In this document: positions 32,521 through 42,132 of the stretch, in pieces
How the letters are laid out: each line of letters begins with the position of its first letter
Numbering within the stretch: position 1 is the stretch's first letter
NCBI GenBank assembly: GCA_016709875.1
Contig: JADJLZ010000010.1
Span: 238,474-302,473, forward strand
Length of the DNA: 64,000 nt
Source of the DNA: Planctomycetota bacterium
GTDB taxonomy: Bacteria > Planctomycetota > UBA1135 > GCA-002686595
Reading direction: 5' to 3'
Notes under the pieces: model-generated
Told to the model about the DNA's origin: nothing
The model's input: the letters and a program-made list of their open reading frames with translations, nothing else
The model's database searches: none
Made by a program: the position numbers and the translations under genes

Positions 32521-34143
32521 CTAGTTCTGCCAGAGCACGTCGAGCTGCTGCGTGATGTTGAAGGTGCTCGTCGGGGCGCAGCCGCCGAGGACGGTGGGAT
32601 CGCGATAGTAGACGCCGTAGTAGCGGTGCGAGCCGGCGACGATCGTGTCGCCGAGCGCGGCAGAACGCGCTGCGACGTGCATCTCGGCGCCGACCGGCGC
32701 GCTGATCGAACCCGCGACCGCGTTCTTCACGTACAGGCGCTTCAGCGACCCCGCCACGCAGCGGATGCCCTGGCCGAAACCCGTGCCGACGGCGTTGGGC
32801 GCGTCGCCCTGGAGCACGATGCTCGTCGCGGTCGGCTTCTCGGCGCTGGTCGTGAAGAGCAGCGAGTCGGAGGTGACGCGCGCCGTGCCGCTGGCCGCGA
32901 GGATCGCGCCGCCTGTGGCGGAGCTGTTGTCGCAACCGCGGCTCGCGCCGCTGGGCGGGTTCGCGCACGGGCAGGCGCTCGTCGCGCCGACTCCCGGCAG
33001 GCAGATCGAGCTGATCGGCGGCGGGGGAATGCGCTCGTGGATCGAGAGGTAGCCCTGGCCGCCGCTGTTGCTGCAGGCCGCGGAAAGGTCGAGCCAGCCG
33101 TCGTTGTTGAAATCGCCCAGGCGACCCGCCGCGGGGCCGACGCCGGTGGGAACGATCCGCGGTGCGGCGAAGGCGCCGCCGCCCAGGCCCAGGAAGAGTT
33201 GCAGGCTGCTCGCGCCCGGGATCATCACGTCGAGCAGGCCGTCCTGGTCGAGGTCTCCGACGCTGATGTCGGACGCGAAGCTGAGCAGCGCGTAGTCGTG
33301 CAGCAAGGCGAAGGTGCCGTCGCCGACGCCGTGCCAGACGGCGAAGTGCCCGGCATTGCTCTCGGTCAGCAGATCCAGGAATCCATCGCCGTCGACGTCA
33401 GCCGCCGCCATCCCGCCGATCGAGTAGGTGACGGGCAGGTTGAAGCTGTTCTGGAACAGGAAGTTCGGCAGCGGGTTGATGAACACGCGGCAGCCGGTCG
33501 TGTGCGACATCGCCATGTCGGGCTTGCCGTCGTTGTTGAAATCCGCGGTGATCAGCCGCTGCGCCGTGTTCATGTAGGTCGAGGGCACGATGTGGCCGGC
33601 TCCGAAGTAGCCGTTGCCCGTGCCGGCGAACCACGTGAGCACGTCCGAACTCGTCGTCGAGGCGACCGCGAGGTCGAGCAGCCCGTCGCCATCGAAGTCC
33701 GCCGACGCGATCCCCATCGGATACCAGGCGAGCGGATGGACGACGCCGGCCGACCCGAAGGTGCGGTTGTGGTTGTTGAGCAGCACGTAGACCGCCTGCT
33801 GGGAGTAGCCCGTCGCGCCGACGGCGATGTCCATCCAGCCGTCGCCGTTCCAGTCGCCCAGGCCGATCGACTCCGCCTGGTCCAGCGCGAGCTCGTAGCT
33901 GGCGCTGAAGTCGGAGTTCCCGTCGCCGAAGTGGACGTCGATGCGACCGCCGCCGCCCTGGCCGTAGTTCGTCGCCGCGAAATCGAGGTTGCCGTCCTGG
34001 TCGAAGTCGGCCATCACCATCTGGCGCGGGAGCTCCGCCGCGAAGTCGGTGTCGACGCGCGGCTGGAACTGCAGCGTCTGCGCCGGAACGGCGCCGGCGA
34101 GGGACATGACGGAGATGGACAACAGGTAGAAATGGGGGCGCAT
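32521..34143 (-). CDS. Secreted FG-GAP/VCBS repeat protein with shared C-terminal domain
   Basis: A 540-residue secreted protein. ATG 34143 is chosen because it begins the signal peptide (MRPHFYLLSISVMSLAGAVPAQ). Seven or more FG-GAP/VCBS repeats follow, with calcium-binding DxDxDG-type loops: ADFDQDGNLDFAAT, GDWNGDGWMDIAVG, ADFDGDGLLDLAVA, ADFNNDGKPDMAMS, ADVDGDGFLDLLT, GDLDQDGLLDVMI, GDFNNDGWLDLSAA. These build an integrin-alpha-like propeller. The C terminus (about 150 residues) begins CPCANPPSG and ends YYGVYYRDPTVLGGC with FNIT, closely matching the RCC1-like protein and less closely that at 52892. It is probably exported to the cell surface. Confidence 0.9.
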   Translation of the reverse strand: MRPHFYLLSISVMSLAGAVPAQTLQFQPRVDTDFAAELPRQMVMADFDQDGNLDFAATNYGQGGGGRIDVHFGDGNSDFSASYELALDQAESIGLGDWNGDGWMDIAVGATGYSQQAVYVLLNNHNRTFGSAGVVHPLAWYPMGIASADFDGDGLLDLAVASTTSSDVLTWFAGTGNGYFGAGHIVPSTYMNTAQRLITADFNNDGKPDMAMSHTTGCRVFINPLPNFLFQNSFNLPVTYSIGGMAAADVDGDGFLDLLTESNAGHFAVWHGVGDGTFALLHDYALLSFASDISVGDLDQDGLLDVMIPGASSLQLFLGLGGGAFAAPRIVPTGVGPAAGRLGDFNNDGWLDLSAACSNSGGQGYLSIHERIPPPPISSICLPGVGATSACPCANPPSGASRGCDNSSATGGAILAASGTARVTSDSLLFTTSAEKPTATSIVLQGDAPNAVGTGFGQGIRCVAGSLKRLYVKNAVAGSISAPVGAEMHVAARSAALGDTIVAGSHRYYGVYYRDPTVLGGCAPTSTFNITQQLDVLWQN

Positions 34144-34204
34144 AGGGCCCCAAAGGATCTCCGATCCGCGGCGGACGTGGCGTGACGAGGCGGTCACGAT
34201 CGTG

Positions 34205-35236
34205 CTATCCCAAGTGCGTAGGTCCGCCCGTGCCGAGCAGTTCGAGCATCTTCGGCTTGCGCGCGAGCAAGGCGACCGAGAGCGGCGTCAAGCCCTGCTT
34301 GTCCTTCACGCCGAGATCGCCGCCGGCGGCGAGGATCGCGCGCATCATGCGCTCGTTGCCGCGCGAGGCGGCCTGGTGCACGGCAGTCCAACCGCGCTCG
34401 TCGGGCAGGTTCGGGTTGGCGCGCTTCTCGAGCAGCCAGAGCACCGGCGTCACCTGTCCCCAGCGCACGAGTTCGTTGAGCAGCGCGCGCCCCTCGGCGC
34501 GCGCCTCGTCGATTTTCGCGCCATGAGCGAGGCAGAGCTCGGCGAGCTCCAGCGTCTTGCGCCAGGCCGCCGAAGGCAGAGCCGCGGTCGCGTCTGCGCC
34601 GCGCTCGAGCAGCAACTCGAGCATCTCCTTCTGGCCCGAGTTGCAGGCGAAGTACGCAGCGTCGACTTCGTGGCTCCAGGATTTCGTGAGCGCGCCGGGC
34701 TGCGCACCGGCGTCGAGCAGCAGCGCGGCGATCTCGAGCAGCCTCTGCGCGAGGTTCTCGTCCTTGCGGCCCATGCGCGAGGCGCAGACGCACTGCAGCG
34801 CCGTCAGCGTGCCGCCGTCGCGCGCGCGGGCGAGCTCCTTCGAGCGCGCCAGCTCCTTGCGCACGGCCGCGAGCTCTCCGAGCGCGCAGCGCGTGAAGAA
34901 GTCGCTGCGCGCACCGTGGTCGCGCAGCGCCTCGACGTAGCGCGTCTCGCCTGAGAAAGCCGCGACGAGCAGCGCGCGTGAGGGCGGCCACGCGCCGGGG
35001 AGCTCGGGGTCGGCGCCGTGCTCGAGCAGCCAGACGAGGCAGGGCAGACGCTCTTCCGGGGCGCTCGCGCCCTCGGCGTGCGGGTCCTCCTGGATCAGCG
35101 CATGCAGCGCGCGGTAGCCGCGCCAGACCGCGTTCAAGTCCGCGCCTTGCGCGTGCAGCGCGGCGAGGGCCGTGCGATCGGCGCGGCCAGCGGCTTGGAC
35201 GACGGCCCGCGCGGCGGAGGTGTTCGGCTTGGCCAC
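34205..35236 (-). CDS. Ankyrin-repeat protein
   Basis: A 343-residue cytoplasmic protein (no signal peptide) with about six ankyrin-type repeats. The clearest are EERLPCLVWLLEHGADPELPG, EMLELLLERGADATAALPS, the VTPVLWLLEKRANPNLPDERG unit followed by TAVHQAASRGNERMMRAIL, and AAGGDLGVKDKQGLTPLSVA. The start codon is GTG 35236; there is no ribosome binding site, and a -10-like TAGACT on the minus strand ends six bases before it, so the message may be leaderless. It is divergent from the DUF1570-like gene across only 28 bases. Ankyrin repeats mediate protein binding; the partner is unknown. Confidence 0.88.
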   Translation of the reverse strand: MAKPNTSAARAVVQAAGRADRTALAALHAQGADLNAVWRGYRALHALIQEDPHAEGASAPEERLPCLVWLLEHGADPELPGAWPPSRALLVAAFSGETRYVEALRDHGARSDFFTRCALGELAAVRKELARSKELARARDGGTLTALQCVCASRMGRKDENLAQRLLEIAALLLDAGAQPGALTKSWSHEVDAAYFACNSGQKEMLELLLERGADATAALPSAAWRKTLELAELCLAHGAKIDEARAEGRALLNELVRWGQVTPVLWLLEKRANPNLPDERGWTAVHQAASRGNERMMRAILAAGGDLGVKDKQGLTPLSVALLARKPKMLELLGTGGPTHLG

Positions 35237-35258
35237 GCGTACAGTCTAGCGCTACGAT
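35229..35258. promoter_or_regulatory. Back-to-back promoters with predicted leaderless starts
   Basis: In the 28-base gap between divergent GTG starts lie TAGACT on the minus strand (35248 to 35243) and TACGAT on the plus strand (35253-35258). Each ends six bases before its start codon, so transcription would begin on the G of GTG. For the plus gene TTGGCC (35229-35234) lies 18 bases upstream as a possible -35. Confidence 0.5.
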
Positions 35259-35264
35259 GGAACG

Positions 35265-38048
35265 GTGCCGTTCGCCTCCCGAACCGCCGCACTCTGCGTG
35301 CTCGCGCTGCTCGCGTTCCTCGTGCCCTGTGCCGGAGCGCAGGGTGAGCACGTCTTCCACGCCGACAAGGACCTGCCCGGTTTCGAGGCTGCCGGGTTCT
35401 CGGAGTGGAGCGAGCTGTACGCGCTCGATTCCTACAAGGAGCGCGAAGGCCAAGAGCTCGACGCCGCGACACTCGAGGAGCTGCGCGCGCGCTGGAAGGC
35501 CGAATCCGAGCGCGTGCAGGCGCGTATCACCGCGATCCAGGCCGATCCGCGGGAGCGTTGCGCCTGGACGCTCGAACGCCGGCTCGCGCGCAACAGCTAC
35601 TTCTCGAAGATCGACTACTCGATCCTGCGGCCCGATCCGGGCTGCGCGATGGTGCTGCAGCGGCCCGCGAAGGACGATCCGGAGTACGCCAAGCGCCTGG
35701 CGGGCTTCTACCTGCCCTTCGTGCGCCGACTCGAGGCGAATTTCGACGAGCTCGTCGCCAAGCCCGCGGGGCTCGCGCGTGCGGAGGGCCGCGAACTCGT
35801 CGGTTTCGCCGTGCTCGCCTCGCGCGGCGACCTCGACAACTTCCTCGGCCGCAACCGCGATGCTCAGGGTTTCACGCGCGAGTCGGCCTACGACTACGCG
35901 CTCGACCTCGCCTTCACCTACGAGGATCCCTTTGTGAGCGTCTCGGTCGTCGGCCAGCGCACGAACCTGCTCTACCAGCTCGCGCGCGAACTCGAACACG
36001 CGCACATGGCGATCCCCGGCAGCCGCCCGGGCTCGATCTGGCTCTGCGAAGGCCTCGCGATCCTGCTCTCGACGCACGCGGGCGCGACGGCCGAATCGCT
36101 CGACGGCAAGACGCTGCGGCCCGAATCGACGGAGTGCCTGATGCAGGTGCTCGACACCGAGCCCGACAACCAGCTGCTGCTGCTCCCGGCCGACGAGTGG
36201 GCCGGCCTGCGCAGCGCGACGGGCTACCGCAACGCCGTCGCGGCGCGCGCGAAGACGCGCGGCGTGAAAGAACCCGCGCGCGAGCTCGTCTCACGTGCCT
36301 TCTACGCGCAGTGCGAGCTGTGGGCGCACTTCCTGCTCGAGGGGGAGAAGGGCAAGTACCGCAAGCCCTTCACGGAGTTCCTGAAGCTCGCGTTCCGCGG
36401 CCGGGGCGACGCGCAGGACCTGCGCAAGGCTTTCGTGGGCACGGACGTGCGCGCGCTCTCGCGCGAGTTCGTGCACTACTGCTGCGGCGAGTTCGAGCGC
36501 ACGCACCCGGGCCAGCGGGCGAACGGCCTGGGGATCGACGCGCTGTTCCTGGACGACACGCCCTACACCGAGACGGAGACGCCGCCCGAACTCGCGGCCT
36601 CGGCCGCGCCGATCGCCACGGCGAGCTTCGCGCCGGCGATGCTCGCACCCGACGAGTGGGATGCAGAGGCGCAGCTCGCACTCGCGCTCGCGGACGCGCG
36701 CGAGGGCGACATCGAGCGCGCGCGGCAAGCGTTGGAGGCGCTCGCCGCGCTCGCGCCCGCGGCGCCCTGGCCCGAGCGCATCGCGCTCGAAGAGCAGCGC
36801 CTGGGCGAGCTCGAAAAGCTGCGCGCGGGCTACCTCGCGTTCCTGCAATCCAGCGGCACCAAGCTGAGCCTCAAGTTCAAGGGCAAGCCGCTGCTCGCGC
36901 GTGTCACGGGCGTCGAAGGCGATCTCGTGCGCCTGGGCGACAACCGCCTCGGGCTGCCCTCGGTTCCACTCGCGAGCGTCGAGCCCTTCGAGATCGCGAA
37001 GGTCGCCGCCAAGCCCGAGCAGCAGGGAGGCGCGCAGGCCTGGGCGCGCGCCTACGCCTACCTCGTCGCGGGCGATGCGCGCTGGGAGAAGATGCTCAAG
37101 GACGACTCGCCCGGGGCGGCTGCGTTGCGCGCGAGCGCCGCGGAGTACGAGGGCCTGCTGCGCAGCGCAGCCCTGGCGCGCGAATTGTTCGAGCTCTCGA
37201 AGCTGCCGCTGCCGCGCGACTCGAAGGATGCAGGTGCACGCCTCGAGCGCATCCGGGCGCTGCTGCGCTCGGGCCAGGGAACGGGACTGCTCGTGCGGCG
37301 CATGGACGCGCTGCGCGAGCTCGCGCGCTCGTCGCTCGCGGCGCGCGCGAAGGACGAGGGCCCGCTGGCCGGCCTGCACGGCCAATGGAGCGACCTGGGC
37401 GGCGGGCGCGGGAAACTCGTCTACGAGTTCGACTCGCAGGAGGAGGCGCAGGACTGGATCAAGGTGCCCGGCTACCTCGGCGGCGACCGCAAGAGTTATC
37501 CGATGCTCGCGCGCAGCGAGGCGCAGTCGAACTTCGCGGTCTCCAACGGCGCGCTGCGCGGCGTCGGCGGCGCCGTCTACCGGCTCGCGACGGGCTTCGC
37601 GGGGCCCGTGACGCTGCGTTACGAGTTCCACTACGAGGACATCAAGCAGGCATATCCGACGCCCTACTTCTACTGGCTCCTGTGCGACGACGGCGCGGGC
37701 TCGTTCTACGCGAGCTCTCCCAACGGACAGATGCACGTCGAGGACATCAAGGCCGACCAGAGCCGTACGATCAACGCGGCCGACTCGCAGGCCTTCGACT
37801 TCCAGGTCAACTGGCAGATCGAGTTCGCCTTCGACGGCAAGCTCCTGAAGTCCGGGTTGCAGGGCGCGGCGCGTACCCAGCTGCCCGCGAGCCGGCTCGA
37901 TCGCGGTTCGATCGGCTTCGTAGCGCATTCCGACCTGCCGATCGTGATCACGCGCGTGGAGATCGAGGGCGCGCTCGATCCGGTCGCGCTCGAGCGTCTG
38001 CGCGGCGCGTGGGCGGTGCAGGAACTGAAGCAGCTCGGCTTCCCCTGA
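35265..38048 (+). CDS. Secreted DUF1570/peptidase MA-like protein, degenerate active site (paralogue 1)
   Basis: A 927-residue secreted protein starting at GTG 35265 with a signal peptide (MPFASRTAALCVLALLAFLVPCAGAQ). The N-terminal 200 residues have an EHVFHADKDLPGFEA start. A gluzincin-like core follows: LARELEHAHM then GSIWLCEGLAILLS, where active relatives read HExxH and WLxEGLA. The first zinc His is replaced by Arg while the Glu and second His remain. The region to about 420 resembles DUF1570. The C-terminal half holds helices and a beta-sandwich-like region (LGGGRGKLVYEFDSQEEAQDW to the end) typical of carbohydrate-binding or LamG-like folds. A second copy lies immediately downstream, matching along nearly the whole length. 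Probably an inactive, binding-type relative. Confidence 0.8.
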   Translation: MPFASRTAALCVLALLAFLVPCAGAQGEHVFHADKDLPGFEAAGFSEWSELYALDSYKEREGQELDAATLEELRARWKAESERVQARITAIQADPRERCAWTLERRLARNSYFSKIDYSILRPDPGCAMVLQRPAKDDPEYAKRLAGFYLPFVRRLEANFDELVAKPAGLARAEGRELVGFAVLASRGDLDNFLGRNRDAQGFTRESAYDYALDLAFTYEDPFVSVSVVGQRTNLLYQLARELEHAHMAIPGSRPGSIWLCEGLAILLSTHAGATAESLDGKTLRPESTECLMQVLDTEPDNQLLLLPADEWAGLRSATGYRNAVAARAKTRGVKEPARELVSRAFYAQCELWAHFLLEGEKGKYRKPFTEFLKLAFRGRGDAQDLRKAFVGTDVRALSREFVHYCCGEFERTHPGQRANGLGIDALFLDDTPYTETETPPELAASAAPIATASFAPAMLAPDEWDAEAQLALALADAREGDIERARQALEALAALAPAAPWPERIALEEQRLGELEKLRAGYLAFLQSSGTKLSLKFKGKPLLARVTGVEGDLVRLGDNRLGLPSVPLASVEPFEIAKVAAKPEQQGGAQAWARAYAYLVAGDARWEKMLKDDSPGAAALRASAAEYEGLLRSAALARELFELSKLPLPRDSKDAGARLERIRALLRSGQGTGLLVRRMDALRELARSSLAARAKDEGPLAGLHGQWSDLGGGRGKLVYEFDSQEEAQDWIKVPGYLGGDRKSYPMLARSEAQSNFAVSNGALRGVGGAVYRLATGFAGPVTLRYEFHYEDIKQAYPTPYFYWLLCDDGAGSFYASSPNGQMHVEDIKADQSRTINAADSQAFDFQVNWQIEFAFDGKLLKSGLQGAARTQLPASRLDRGSIGFVAHSDLPIVITRVEIEGALDPVALERLRGAWAVQELKQLGFP

Positions 38049-38084
38049 GCCGGGCGCGGGGATCGTATCCGCGCCAGCCGCCGC

Positions 38085-38090
38085 TACTAT
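38085..38090 (+). promoter_or_regulatory. -10-like element before paralogue 2
   Basis: TACTAT ends seven bases before ATG 38098. As for paralogue 1, this would put the transcription start at or next to the start codon. No -35 match is clear. Confidence 0.4.
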
Positions 38091-38097
38091 GGAGCGC

Positions 38098-40873
38098 ATG
38101 CCGCCTCTCTCCCGGATCGGCGCGATCCTGCTGCCGCTCGTGCTCGCGCTCCTCGCGCCGACATCGGCCGCGCAGGAGAAGCGCGTCTTCCATCCCGAAC
38201 GCGACCTGCCCGGTTTCGAGGCCAGCGACCTGTCCGAGTACGGCGAGTTGTACGAGCTCGACCCGTTCAAGACGCTCGACGGGACGCAGGTGGACCTCGA
38301 CCAGCTGGCCGAGCTGCGCAAGCGCTGGAGCACGGAGAAGGCGCGCGTCGCGAAGCTCGTCGAGGAGATCCAGACCAAGCCGATCGAGCGCGCCGCCTGG
38401 CAGCTGCGCCAGCGCATCGCGCACAGCAGCGGCTTCGAGCGGCTGCACTATTCGATCCTGCGGCCCACGCCCGGGGTCGCACTGGTGCTGCAGGCTCCCG
38501 CGCAGGCGACGGAGGGCTACGAGAAGCGCATCACGGATTTCTACGTACCCTCGATCCTCGAGGTCGAAACCGCTTTCCAGGAGCTCGTCGCGAAACCGGC
38601 GGGCCTCGTGCGGCGCGAGGGCCAGGAGCTGCTCGGCTTCGGCGTGCTCGCCACGCGCGACGAGTACGAGAACCTGCTCTCGTCGGTGCGCGATCCCGGC
38701 GACGACGCGGGTCGCACCGCGTACGACTATCGGCTGCAGCTCGCGCTCACCTGCGACGAGCGCGTCGACACGCCGGCGCTGCAGAACGCGACGCGCGCCA
38801 GCCTGCTGTACCAGATCGTGAAGCAGCTCGAACACGCCTGCCTGGGTGTCAGCGGCAATCGGCCCGGCTCGATCTGGCTCTACGACGGCCTGGCGTACCT
38901 CTTCTCGTGCACGGGCGAGGTGCATCCCGCGACGCCGCGGCCGCTGCGCCCCGAAGTGCTCGAGCGCATGGTGAACCTGCTCGGCGAACCAGCGACGCGC
39001 GATGTGCTGCTGCTGCCGGTGGACGAGCTCGCCGGGCTGCGCTCGTGGGGACTACCGCAGCGCAATCGAGGAGCGCGCGCGACGTCTGCAGTCGGTGGTG
39101 CCGCGCAACGAGGCGCAGGCGAACGCCTTCCTCGCGCAGTGCGATCTGTGGGCGCACTTCCTGATGGACGGCGCGCAGGGCGCCTACCGCAAGCCCTACC
39201 TCGAGTTCATCAAGGCCGCTTTCCGCGGCAAGGGCGACGCTGCGGACCTGCGCCGCGCCTTCGTCGCCTTCGATCCGCCCACGTTCTCGCGCGACTTCCT
39301 GCGTTGGGTTTGCACGGAGTACGAGCGCCAGCACCCCGGGGAGCTCGTCGACCGCGCGGTGATCGAAACGGTCTTCCCCGCGGCGGCCGCGTTCACCCCG
39401 CGCGGCGCGCCGGGCGCTGCATCCGAGGCGCCGGGCCTGCTACCCGCGAGTTTTGCGCCCGCGATGCTCGTGCCCGACCCCGACGACGCGGAGGCGCAGA
39501 GCGCGCACGCGCTGCTCGAGGCGCTCGAGGGCGATCTCGACACGTCGCTCGCCGATCTGCGCGCGCTCGCGCTCACGGCCCTGGCCGCGCCCTGGCCCGA
39601 GCGCATCGCGCGCGACATCGAGCGCGTGGACGAGTTGCGCAAGCTGCGCGCGGGCTTCCTCGCCTACCTGAAGGAGTCCGGCGGCGTGCTGCTGCTCAAG
39701 TTCAAGGGCCACGACCTGCCCGCGGCCGTCGAGTCCGTCGAGGCGGATCGCGTGCGGCTGCGCAGCAACGAGCTCGGCGTGCCCTCGGTCCCGCTCTCGG
39801 ACATCGATCCGCTGCTCGTCGCGCGCTCGGCGACCAAGCCGCAGATGCTGGGTGAAGCGCAACCCTGGGCGCGCGCCTTCGCCTGCATCCTCGGCGGCGA
39901 TGCGCGCTGGGAACGCCTGCTCACCGACGACATGCCCGGCGCGAAGGAGCTGCGCGCGGACGCGCAGCACTACCAGGACCTGATGACGACCGCCGCGGTC
40001 GTGCGCGGGCTCTTCGAGCTCTCAAAGCTGCCCTTGCCGCGCGACACGAAGGAGGCCGACGCGCGCCTCGAGCGCATCTCGAAGCTGCTCGTCGAGGGCC
40101 AGGGCTCGGGCCTGCTGGTGCGGCGACTCGACGCGCTGCGGCAGCTCGCCCTCGCCTGCCTGGCGGCGCGCTCGGCCGAAGCCGGCATCGGCGCGCTCCT
40201 GCACGGCAAGTGGACCGACCTCGGCGGCGGGCGCGGCAAGCTCGTCTACGAGTTCGACGACGCGGCGGAGGGCGCGGACTGGCTCAAGGTGCCCGGCTTC
40301 CGCAAGACCGAGCGCGACTCGATGGGCAAGATCGGCATCGACGAGGCGTCGACGACCTTCAAGGTCGAGAAAGGCGCGCTGCACGGCGTCGGTTCGGCTG
40401 CGTACCGGCTCGCGGTCGGCTTCTCGGGCCCGCTGACGCTCTCCTACTCGTTCCGCTACCTGCAGGTGAAGACGAAATACAACATGCCCTACTTCGCCTG
40501 GCTCATCTGCGACGACGGGCAGGACTCGGGCTACCGCAGCCCGCCCAGCGGCGAGATCTTCGTCGAGGACTACGCGCACTCCGACGTGCGCGGCGTGCAG
40601 ATGCCCGACCGGCCGGTCTTCAACTGGGGCAAGGACTGGAAGATCGAGCTCTCCTACAACGGCAGCAAGCTCGAGTCGAAATTGCAGGGCAAGTCGCGCG
40701 CGAGCATCGACACGGGCGCGCTGCATTCGGGCGCGATCACGCTGGTGGTGCACTCGCAGCTCGAGGTTCTCTTCCAGCGCGTGGAGATCGAAGGCAGCGT
40801 CGACCCGGCCTCGATGGAGCGCCTGCGCAGCACGTGGGCGGCGGCGGAGCTGAAGAAGCTCGGCTTCCCCTGA
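38098..40873 (+). pseudogene. Secreted DUF1570/peptidase MA-like protein (paralogue 2), one frameshift
   Basis: A tandem paralogue of the gene before it. Alignment of MPPLSRIGAILLPLVLALL with the first paralogue fixes the start at ATG 38098 rather than 38089. The frame is lost at about 39041-39052 (within GCTCGTGGGGAC) after LLLLPVDELAGLRS and resumes one base over at DYRSAIEERARR, where paralogue 1 has GYRNAVAARAKT; one extra base or two missing bases would explain it. All other parts match paralogue 1: the ERVFHPERDLPGFEA-like start, the metallopeptidase-like core and the C-terminal GGGRGKLVYEFDDAAEGADW sandwich. The active-site motif is further degraded: KQLEH replaces HExxH and WLYDGLA replaces WLxEGLA. 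The frameshift may be an assembly error. Confidence 0.78.
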
Positions 40874-40889
40874 TCGGCGCGGGGCGATC

Positions 40890-40895
40890 TAATGT
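40890..40895 (+). promoter_or_regulatory. -10-like element before the Tm-1-like gene
   Basis: TAATGT ends seven bases before GTG 40903, the same spacing as before the two DUF1570-like genes. TTCCCC (40865-40870) lies 19 bases upstream, a poor -35. Confidence 0.35.
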
Positions 40896-40902
40896 CGGGC
40901 GC

Positions 40903-42125
40903 GTGACGGTCCTCCTGTTTGCAACACTCGACACCAAGGGCGACGAGGCCGCGTACGTGCGCGAGCTGTTGCGCGCGGCCGGCGTCGCCGTCGCGCTGGT
41001 CGACACCGGCTGCCTGGGCGAGCCGCGCCTGCGCGCCGACGTGCCGCGCGAGGAGCTCTTCCGCGCCGCCGGCACGACGCTCGAGGCGTTGCGCGCGCGC
41101 AACGACCGCGGCGAGGCCGTTTCGGCTGCGGCGCGCGGAGCGGAGGTGCTCGCGCGGCGCTTTCACGAGCGCGGCGAACTCGAGGGCGTGCTGGGACTGG
41201 GCGGGGGAGCGGGGACCACGATCGGAACGGCCGCGATGCGCGCACTTCCGATCGGCGTGCCCAAGCTGATGGTCAGCACGCTCGCCTCGGGCGAGGTCTC
41301 GCACTTCGTAGGCAGCAGCGATCTGCTGATGCTCAATTCGGTGGTCGACATCGCGGGCTTGAACCGCATCAGCCGCGCGGTGCTCGCGCGTGCCGCGCAG
41401 GCGATGGCGGGCATGGCGCAGGGCCGTCCGAGCGAGGCCTCGGCCTCCGACAGGCCGCTCGTCGCCGCGAGCATGTTCGGCGTCACGACGCCCTGCGTCG
41501 AGCGCGCGCGCGCGGTGCTCGAGCAGGCCGGCTGCGAGGTGCTCGTGTTCCACGCCACGGGCAGCGGCGGGCGCACGCTCGAGCGGCTGGCCGAGGACGG
41601 CCTGCTCGCGGGCGTGCTCGACCTCACGACCACGGAGCTCGCCGACGAGCTCGTCGGCGGCGTGCTGAGCGCCGGACCCGACCGACTGACCGCCGCCGGG
41701 CGCCGTGGCGTGTCGCAAGTGGTGTCCGCCGGCGCGCTCGACATGGTCAATTTCCACGGCCTGCAGAGCGTGCCCGAGAAATTCCGTTCGCGAAAGCTGT
41801 ACCGCCACAACGACAATGTCACGCTCATGCGCACGAGCGCCGCGGAGTGCCGCGAGCTCGGGCGCGAACTCGGCCGCAAGCTCGCCGCGGCGCGCGGCCC
41901 GCGCGGATCCTCTTCCCCTTGCGCGGCCTCTCGGCCATCGACCGCGAGGGCCAGCCCTTCGACGACCCGCTCGCGCGCGCGGAACTGCTCGCCGGGCTGC
42001 GCGAGTCGCACGGCAGCGTGCCGCTCCTCGAACTCGACCTGCACATCAACGACGCGGCCTTCGCCGATCGTTGCGCGACCGAACTGCTGGCGCTGATGCG
42101 CACCCCCGCTGTCTCCCGTACCTGA
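40903..42125 (+). pseudogene. Tm-1-like ATP-binding (UPF0261) protein, frameshifted near 3' end
   Basis: About 407 residues once corrected. GTG 40903 begins VTVLLFATLDTKGDEAAYVRELL, the canonical UPF0261/Tm-1 N terminus. Family motifs follow: GVLGLGGGAGTTIGTAAMRALP, the LMVSTLASGEVSHFVGSSD segment, VDIAGLNRISRAVLARAAQAM, then the TIM-barrel-like second half with ASMFGVTTPCVERARAVLEQ and VSAGALDMVNFHGLQSVPE. The frame breaks at about 41896-41906 after KLAAARGP, where one base appears to be missing, and resumes as ARILFPLRGLSAIDREGQPF to the stop at 42125. Bacterial members bind ATP and are often encoded with sugar or aromatic catabolism genes; the reaction is unknown. A sugar-binding lipoprotein gene follows after 7 bases. 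Confidence 0.85.
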
Positions 42126-42132
42126 TCGAATC

